This document shows positions 6,708-11,794 of a stretch of 11,794 bases of DNA, piece by piece (within the stretch, counting starts at the first letter, position 1; every line of letters begins with the position of its first letter). Origin of the DNA: Pelagophyceae sp. CCMP2097 (Eukaryota > Sar > Pelagophyceae); contig MU657280.1 of the NCBI GenBank assembly GCA_026770575.1, forward strand, positions 89,334 through 101,127, in the 5' to 3' direction. The notes beneath the pieces are model-generated. The model did not search any database, was not told the origin of the DNA, and saw nothing but the letters and a program-made list of their open reading frames with translations. Position numbers and translations under genes: made by a program.

Positions 6708-6761
6708 AAACTCGGCCTTCGGCGAAGGGCCCGGGCTTTCTCTGTGCTTCGCTGGAGGGAA
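6708..6761 (+). repeat. 54-bp dispersed repeat with hairpin, copy 1
   Basis: This is identical to 11418-11471 except for one base (T against C in TCTGTGCTTC). It contains GGCCTTCGGCGAAGGGCC, an almost perfect hairpin with one extra G. The copies are in the same orientation 4.7 kb apart, with unrelated flanks. The near-identity suggests a recent insertion or conversion, or a conserved structural role. Confidence 0.85.
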
Positions 6762-6773
6762 GTAGGCGCCACT

Positions 6774-7049
6774 CTACAATTGTGCGGTTCTCGAGTTTGT
6801 CGTTTGCAGCGCCGCGCAGTCTTCGAGCGACTCGAGCGCATGTGTGGTGAGGCGCCGAGCGACTGGACCGCATGTGTGGTGAGGCGGTCGCATCCAGACA
6901 CCCGCGCCAAAGGTCCATAAGTCCACGTTCTCGCTGGCGTTGGTGTCTATTCGCGCGCGGACACGCCGCCGTAGCCGCCGTCGCAGGGCGGCGACGTGAT
7001 TGTCGCGGCCACGCGATGTAACGCCACGCGCCGTTTTCTCCTCCTCCTG
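6774..7049 (-). CDS. Candidate terminal exon with a kinase-like motif (uncertain)
   Basis: On the minus strand, GATTAG| at 7050 can act as an acceptor. The frame from CAG 7049-7047 is then open for 91 codons to TAG at 6776-6774. It includes NASENVDLWTFGAGVW, which resembles subdomain IX of eukaryotic protein kinases (D-x-W-S/T-F-G, with Asp, Trp, Phe and Gly in place), then HALESLEDCAALQTTN. I cannot find the catalytic-loop HRD or DFG motifs upstream on this strand. If it is a kinase, it is a fragment or a decayed copy. A 32-bp tandem duplication (6825-6888) lies inside the frame. Confidence 0.22.
   Translation of the reverse strand, partial: QEEEKTARGVTSRGRDNHVAALRRRLRRRVRARIDTNASENVDLWTFGAGVWMRPPHHTCGPVARRLTTHALESLEDCAALQTTNSRTAQL
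6825..6888 (+). repeat. 32-bp tandem duplication
   Basis: Units 6825-6856 and 6857-6888 both run GAGCGACT, GCATGTGTGGTGAGGCG, differing at a few positions around CTCGAGCG against CTGGACCG and at the last bases. Thirty-two is not a multiple of three, so the duplication would shift any reading frame across it. Confidence 0.85.
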
Positions 7050-7560
7050 CTAATCATCATCGGCTTGCGGCGGCCCTATCCGCGGCCCTGCGCCGTTTTG
7101 CGGGGCGGCGCTGCGGGGCGGCTCGGTTCGGGGCCGTTCTGCGGGGCGCGGGCTTTGGGCGCGGTGCGGCGTTGAGGAGCGGGCGTGGTCCGCCTTGGTT
7201 TGGGGTTCTCGACCGGGGCCCTGCGCAGAGGCGACGCGACGTTCTCGCCGGCCGCCGCCGGCAAAGAGGAACAAATTGCGGCTAAGTAGTGATAGGACGG
7301 TAACAATGTAGTTACTTACCCTTACGGTTATTTACCGGGAATAATCTGGGAATGTTACCACGGGCTCAAAGTAACTTACCGTCGGTGCCAACACGGTAAC
7401 TTACTATCGGCCTTTCACGGCCGCCGACTCCGCTGACACAGCCGAGTTTCGAACGAGTGACTGCAGACAATTAAGAAAATTTACTCGACAAGTGCGGCCA
7501 GTTTTTCGAGGGGCGAAGGGCTTTTTAAGAAACGCTGGCGACGTCGCGGCGCATGACCGA
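7050..7560. other. Spacer: GC-rich block, then GTAACTTACC-rich block
   Basis: 7070-7255 is GC-rich with repeated GCGGGGCG words and G-rich plus strand; its minus-strand frames are Pro/Arg-rich and unconvincing. 7301-7405 contains scattered GTTACTTACC, TTATTTACCGG, AACTTACCG and GGTAACTTAC, the same motif class as 4658-4692 and 5131-5193. No gene is recognised. Confidence 0.5.
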
Positions 7561-7680
7561 TTCAGCGATTGGCGGTTGATACGATCGCTATTGGGAATAG
7601 AGGTCGAGCAGGAGCCTCATTGGAATCATCATCGAAGAAGAAGGTGGTCGCGGGTTCGAATCTGGTCGGCTGCAAATTAA

Positions 7681-7746
7681 GCGATTAGTTTAAATGATTT
7701 TAATTAATTACGTTGGCATAGCAATGGGAATTGTCTGTATCCTTCG
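7681..7746 (+). repeat. Dispersed repeat, copy 2
   Basis: This is the diverged second copy of the repeat at 16-80, sharing GCGATTAGTT, AATGGGA and CTGTATCCTTCG in order. It is preceded by GGGTTCGAATC (7652-7662), which looks like an RNA polymerase III B box. That B box is not present before copy 1, whose left flank is cut by the window. Confidence 0.6.
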
Positions 7747-7776
7747 CTCAGAGTCGACAACCAGTCGGTGTGTTAT

Positions 7777-7841
7777 GGGGGGCTAGGGGGCGGGGTCCTG
7801 AAATTGCTTGGGGGGCTGGGGGGCGGGTCCTGAAATTGCTT
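7777..7841 (+). repeat. G-rich 32-33-bp tandem repeat
   Basis: Units 7777-7809 and 7810-7841 share GGGGGGCT, GGGGCGG, GTCCTGAAATTGCTT. The G runs could form a G-quadruplex on the plus strand. The repeat ends 60 bp before the ATG of the plus gene at 7902, so it may lie in its promoter or leader. Confidence 0.8.
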
Positions 7842-7901
7842 GGGAGGCTTGGTCTGCAGGTCCGTGGACCTGTGTACGGCCCCCACCGAGGACGCCAGGC
7901 A

Positions 7902-9070
7902 ATGGCGGTCCGTCACGCCGTCGTGACCCTGCAGAGGGTGGTGCGACGAGATGATGCCTCGGCGGGCACGCTGCAGTGGCAGACCGTGGTTGGCACGCAC
8001 TCGCCCACGCGAATCCGCATCTCCGTCGACGACGAGAATGAGTTGACACCCCCCCCCCGTACGACAAGCTCGGCGGCTTGGTGGGCGCCGCGAAGCAGCG
8101 GTTCGACTCGCCCAACTCGTACCGGGTGTACTACGGCGAGTTGGAGGACCTGCACCTCATCGCGAGCAGCGACGAGTGGAAGGCCGAGGCCTCTATCCTC
8201 GTCGACGAGTGCGGCGACGGACGCCTGTCGTTCACGCTGATGATCGGGGAGGTGGTCAAGGGCAACGAGGCGCGCGCGCCGGGCAAGCAGCCGGTGCTCT
8301 CCGTGCCCGTGTCGAATTCGGCTGCTCGCAAGGCCGTGGCCGCTCTAAGCGCAGTGCACGAGCACTCTAGACGACCGGAGTCCGCGGCTAAACCAGCGCA
8401 CGACGACGACGGCGATTTGGAGGAGGACGAGGACGACGATTTTGACGAGGACGAGGACGACGTGCCCGTTCCCGGCGTCGCGCGCGCGGCCGTCGGTGCC
8501 GCGGCGCCGAAATCCAACGTAAAGAAGACGCTGCGCGAGCGCGCGTTGACGCTCCAGCGCCAGTGCAACCTGAACTACGTGGCCGCCTCGGGCGGCGCCC
8601 TCGCGACGATTTTGAACCAGGACGGGAAGAAGATGCAGGATTGGGCTCCCGGCGAGGTCGTCACGGAGCTGCGCGTGCAGTGCATACCCTGCAAGAACTC
8701 GTGGAAGGTGGCCGGCTCGAGCGTCAAGAAGGCGTTCGGCAAGCACCATGACAAGGCGCACCCTGAGGAAGCGGCGTCTCGGCTCGCAATGCTGATCGAC
8801 GCAATCAAATCGCCCGAGCACCTCGCGTTCGAAGAAGGCGCTTTTATCATCGTGCCCGCCTCGTGCGCCAAGGCGCCGCTGCCGCTGCCGCAGCATCCTC
8901 CGTCGACGCTTCAGGAGCCGGACGCGCTGGAAGTCGCCAACGACCTCTGGCGTTTCATTGCCACGCTCCCATCGCAGCGGCTCGAACTAGACGGCAACGT
9001 CCAGGAGGCGCTCAAGTCGTTCTACGCGGCGCACCCTCGGCACTCGCCGCGCAGCGCTACCCTCGCCCTC
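7902..9070 (+). CDS. PB1-like / acidic / CCHH zinc-finger protein, frameshifted; 3' end uncertain
   Basis: From ATG 7902 the frame reads MAVRHAVVTLQRVVRRDD to VDDENELT, then meets a C10 run (8049-8058). Sensible protein continues one frame over (YDKLGGLVGAAKQRF, YRVYYGELEDLHLIASSDEW). Across the break the pattern of beta-strand pair, helix starting YDKL, then YRVYY and DL-IASSDEW recalls a PB1 domain; this is a structural impression, not an alignment. Next come an Asp/Glu-rich tract (about 8402-8463), a basic KTLRERALTLQRQ segment, and a CCHH cluster (Cys 8681 and 8690, His 8744 and 8759: C-x2-C-x17-H-x4-H) like BED-type fingers of transposase-related and DNA-binding proteins. The frame stays open to 9973, but beyond about 9070 it is the antisense of the minus gene, so I stop where composition changes. 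The length of the C run must change by +1 or -2 for one continuous protein. Confidence 0.55.
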
Positions 9071-10411
9071 GTCTATGACGACATCGCCCTCGCCCTCGTC
9101 CTCGTCTTCGTCCTCGTCTGCGACGGCACGCGGCGCTGCTGCGACGGCAGCAGCAGCGGCGTCGTCGCGGTCGCCGGATGTCAAAATCGCCGCCGCTGCT
9201 GCGGTAAGCCGTTGGTCAGTCTTGCGGACGAAGGATGCTTGCACCGCGCAGGCGTCCGAAAAGTGCTTGAGACTGTAAATGAGGTGCGTCTCCCTGCCCT
9301 TCTGCCGCGAGCGCGAGCAGTGCCGGAGCATCCAGGGGCCACGCCCTGTGTGCTCGCCGCAGGTCTCGGCGCTGCCGGCGCCGAACAGCCGCGCGCACTC
9401 CGTGCACCAGCAGTCGCAGATATTCTCGGCAAAGTCGATCCGCTCGTCGCGTTCGAAAGCCTCGAGCAGGCATTCGAAGCACGGTGTAATCGGCAAGAAC
9501 CACGCGATAAAGTCAGTGATGCTGGCAGCCTCGCCGCCCATCGCCGAGCCTTCGAAGCCCAAATGGCCGCTCATCGAGCCGTCGGCAGTCATCACCATGA
9601 CCTCCTCGGCGTCTGCAGCAAAGTGTTGCGTACGCAAGACGCCGCGCCGGTCGTCGTCCGACATGGCGAGCAGCTCCCTGGCGCGCTGCACGTCGATAGG
9701 CCCCTCCGCAAGGCCGTACGCCGACATGGATTGCTCGGCGAGCTGCAAGCCGCGCTTGAGCATCATGCCGTCCGAGCACGTGTAGACAAAAGAGAGAGCG
9801 TGCCAGGTCGAATCCAGGTGCTCGACGTAGACCTCGCGGCGACGAAGAAGTTGAGCACCTCCGCAATTTGGACCTCGCCCATGAGCATATTGGACCTACG
9901 AGAACAAGGAGCTCAGTCAATATCTCCTCCCATCGAAGCTTCGTTGGGTATTTGGGACGCCGAGTCGTGCTGAGGCAATCGTCGCCGGATGGTCACTGGG
10001 TGAAACGACCCGCTATTGAGCTCGTCGGCAAGCTCGCGCGCGCTTGCGTGGACGCCATCCTGACCTCCTCCTGAGCTCGTCGGCAAGCTCGCGCGCGCTT
10101 GCGTGGACGCCATCCTGACCTCCTCCATTGCCCCGGAGCATGTAGAGGCAGCTCCGGCCGTGGTTGACGAGCATCGATTCGTTCAACGATCGAAGCGCGT
10201 CGATTGTTTCCGGCGGCACGGATCGTTCCGCCTTGAACAGCTGCAGGCACATCCGGTAGATGCTCTGCACCGCGACGTGGCCCTCGCGCAGCACACTCGT
10301 CGAGATTGCACACTGCAGAGCCGCCACCGCCGGCGAAAGCTGAAGTGACAGCAACGCGCCTTCTACTGGCAACGCCTCGATGGCCGCGTCCAGCGCCGTG
10401 CTCGAGAGCAT
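8987..10411 (-). CDS. Multi-exon gene for a Cys/His-rich protein of unknown function
   Basis: Three stretches of good protein lie in order on the minus strand. The first is about 10411-10130, from ATG 10411 (MLSSTALDAAIEALPVEG) to HGRSCLYMLRGN, helical and Leu-rich. The second, about 9970-9900, reads RPKYPTKLRWEEILTELLVL. The third runs from 9832 to the stop TAG at 8989-8987, from VYVEHLDSTWHALSF through a Cys/His cluster (CFEC, CDCWCTEC, CGEH, RHC; about 9484-9330) that could bind zinc, to an Asp/Glu-rich tail. The second and third join in phase across a 67-nt intron. The first junction is unresolved, because a 55-bp duplication sits there. I recognise no family. The 3' end overlaps the convergent plus gene; the start faces the divergent gene at 10632. 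Confidence 0.5.
9833..9899 (-). other. Inferred 67-nt intron of the minus-strand gene
   Basis: The donor reads GTTCTC|GTAGGT at 9900/9899 and the acceptor GCCGCGAG|GTCTAC at 9833/9832. Before the acceptor there is a branch-like GCTCAAC and a pyrimidine stretch CTTCTTCGTCGCC. Splicing joins LTELLVL to VYVEHLD in phase 0 and removes the frame change that otherwise breaks the gene here. Confidence 0.55.
10017..10126. repeat. 55-bp perfect tandem duplication
   Basis: Units 10017-10071 and 10072-10126 are identical, starting TGAGCTCGTCGGCAAGC and ending CTGACCTCCTCC. Fifty-five is not divisible by three, so in an exon it would break the minus-strand gene. It falls where an intron would be expected between its first two exons. 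Perfect identity implies a very recent event or an assembly artefact. Confidence 0.95.
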
Positions 10412-10631
10412 GTCGACTCTGGACCACCGGCGCCTGGGTGGCTGGTCGCCAACCCCGCGGTATGCTTTGGGGGTTGGGGGGTGGCGCCCTGGAACGCCTG
10501 GTCTTCGCTTGCCTTGCAGAATCATATATTACGTCGAGATTGCGCGCGTCTCCCGAATCACACTCACTGCGGCTGCGACTTAGTGAGTGCCTTCCGGTCT
10601 CCATGGAAAGTTCGCGCGCGCGCCCCGAAGC
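10412..10631. promoter_or_regulatory. Divergent intergenic region, possible bidirectional promoter
   Basis: These 220 bp separate the starts of a minus-strand gene (10411) and a plus-strand candidate (10632). It contains CATATATTA with TATATT at 10525-10530, about 100 bp before the plus ATG; a G-rich stretch GGGGGTTGGGGGGTGG at 10470-10485; and an 8-bp inverted repeat CACTCACT (10561-10568) with AGTGAGTG (10582-10589). Promoter function is inferred from position only. The minus gene may also have upstream exons here. Confidence 0.35.
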
Positions 10632-11217
10632 ATGTGCGACGTCGCGCTCTGTACGCGCGACGCCCCGGTCGACCACGATCCGTTTCGCCGCGGCGCCGTC
10701 GACGCCCCGTTTCGCCGCGCCGCGGTCGATGAGGTGCGCATGCGTCCATGGTAAGCCAAACACATTTCATTTCAACAAACGTCCCGCCACGCTCGCCCTC
10801 AAAACCCAAAACGCCCGACCTCGACGGTATCGTAGGCCGACGCGTTCCGGTCGCCGCTGCTGCGCGGGGCGGCACGTGACGACGACGTGCGCGCACGGCC
10901 CGCGGTACGCGAACACCTTTCGTTCCCACAAACCTTTCGTTCCAACGCATCATTCCGAGCCGCGCCCGGCCCGGCCCATGGGGCCAACCGTAACAGAACC
11001 AATACTGTAGGACGCCGACCGGCGTGCGTCCTACGAGACGAAGAATCGCGCCGCGTGGTTCGCGAACATCCTGGCGGAAGCCAAATCTCGAGGCAGCGTC
11101 CGAGGTCCTCTACGACGGCGCGACCCGCCGTCGTATGATTCGTCCGACCGTCACTACCGAGAATGGTGCAAAAGGCGCCGCCCGCCGAAGAACGCCGACG
11201 AAGACGAGACTCAAGAG
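10632..11217 (+). CDS. Spliced candidate gene, unknown function
   Basis: Three short stretches have GC-ending codons and natural composition. Exon 1 from ATG 10632 reads MCDVALCTRDAPVDHD, then PFRRGAV and PFRRAAVDE. Exon 2 (10836-10904) reads ADAFRSPLLRGAARDDD. Exon 3 (11011-11217) reads DADRRASYETKNRAAWFANILAEAKSR and later RHYREWCKRRRPPKN with an acidic end. Acceptors are ATCGTAG|GCC at 10835 and ATACTGTAG|GAC at 11010; donors are CCGCG|GTACGC at 10904 and AAGAG|GTGAGG at 11217. Exon 2 is 69 nt and exon 3 207 nt, so phase is kept. The exon 1 donor is doubtful: GAG|GTGCGC at 10733 keeps phase 0, while the stronger ATG|GTAAGC at 10750 would shift the later exons into less natural frames. No domain is recognised. 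It probably continues beyond 11217. Confidence 0.4.
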
Positions 11218-11417
11218 GTGAGGCCGTCAACGTTCTTGCCATGCTCCCCTCAACGTTTCAACTTGTCGTCGAAGAGAGTCGCCGCGTTCGCCGCAAGATG
11301 TCGTGATACCTGCCGACGCTTCGCGCGCGCGCGAACAGACTACAAGCCGAAATTAAAGACTCACTCCGCGGCTGTTTCGAGCGGTAATCAGCAGCACTAC
11401 GAGCTTAGCTCCCTCTT

Positions 11418-11471
11418 AAACTCGGCCTTCGGCGAAGGGCCCGGGCTTTCTCTGCGCTTCGCTGGAGGGAA
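11418..11471 (+). repeat. 54-bp dispersed repeat with hairpin, copy 2
   Basis: This is the second copy of the repeat at 6708-6761, same orientation, one mismatch. It falls inside an open frame (11218-11592), which shows that this part of the frame is repeat-derived and supports ending the preceding exon at 11217. Confidence 0.85.
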
Positions 11472-11659
11472 AGCAGGGACGGCTGGGTTCCAGAAGATTC
11501 TGAGAATGTTCTGGGACTCGGAAGGCCCTTTTCAGACCCTGCTTATAATATACAGCCTCGCATTGTCATATTCAAAAGCTACATTTCAGTAATATCGGCG
11601 ATTAATCCGTCAGAACCGGAGATCAAAACCCGGAAATGGTATTTCACTTTCGGATTTTG

Positions 11660-11794
11660 TGGCGGCCGTTAACTTGGAAGTTGACGCGTGTTGCGAGCTG
11701 GTGGCGGACGTTGACTTGGAAGTCGGCGCGTGGTACGAGTTGGTGGCGGCCGTCGACTTGGAAGTCGACGCGCGTTACGAGTTGGTCGCAGCCG
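11660..11794 (+). repeat. 42-bp tandem repeat, possibly coding; runs off the window
   Basis: There are three full units (11660-11701, 11702-11743, 11744-11785) and the start of a fourth. Each has TGGCGG, GTTGACTTGGAAGT, GCG and ACGAGTTGG. One plus frame, open from 11593 to the window end, gives a 14-residue repeat of VAAVDLEVDARYEL type. Most differences between copies change few residues. GTCAG| at 11613 could be an acceptor in phase with the preceding exon candidate. It may be a coding repeat or a plain minisatellite. The unit also holds an inverted GACTT-GG-AAGTC. Confidence 0.8.

Noticed and set aside
7605..7675. tRNA gene suggested by GGGTTCGAATC
   Set aside because: The B-box-like word is present, but the flanking T stem pairs badly, no convincing A box or D arm lies at the right distance, and the acceptor ends do not pair.
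9070..9973. Continuation of the plus-strand frame to 9973
   Set aside because: It is antisense to the well-composed Cys-rich minus frame and loses natural composition after about 9070.

Overview
This window looks like nuclear DNA of a GC-rich eukaryotic microbe, probably a marine alga or other protist. The taxon is an inference. The grounds are a Sec7-PH-PH ARF exchange factor, coding stretches that only make sense when GT-AG introns are removed, a eukaryotic-type 5S rRNA fragment, an AATAAA signal, and long repeat-filled spacers. Nothing prokaryotic (operons, Shine-Dalgarno sites) is visible. Coding islands are very GC-rich with GC-ending codons; the spacers at about 3.9-5.5 kb, 6.2-6.4 kb and 7.3-7.7 kb are AT-rich.

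Layout. 1-300: repeat DNA with a 73-bp tandem duplication and a fragment of 5S rRNA sequence. 552-2631 (+): the one confidently recognised gene, a Sec7-PH-PH ARF guanine-nucleotide exchange factor with an inferred 193-bp first intron. 2822-about 3886 (-): a convergent, probably spliced gene of unknown function, of which the last exon is the best supported part. 3887-5222: AT-rich spacer with palindromes and short tandem repeats. 5223-5480 (+): an 85-aa orphan ORF followed by a long hairpin. 5821-6628: an 808-bp element with terminal inverted repeats, a candidate 5-bp target duplication and two arrays of a 21-bp unit, read here as a non-autonomous DNA transposon. 6774-7049 (-): a weak candidate exon with a kinase-like motif. 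7050-7900: repeats and spacer.

7902-about 9070 (+) encodes a probable PB1-like / acidic / CCHH zinc-finger protein, broken in this sequence by a frameshift at a C10 run. Converging on it from 10411 is a minus-strand multi-exon gene for a Cys/His-rich protein of unknown function; the 3' ends of the two overlap antisense. Divergent from that gene, across about 220 bp, is a plus-strand spliced candidate (10632-11217). The window ends in a 42-bp tandem repeat that is open in one frame.

I see no pathway linking these genes. The Sec7 protein would act in membrane traffic, and the others have no assignable role. The most notable feature is the TIR element, together with the amount of repeat-derived and probably transcribed structure. 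All splice calls are by eye and have not been tested against RNA.
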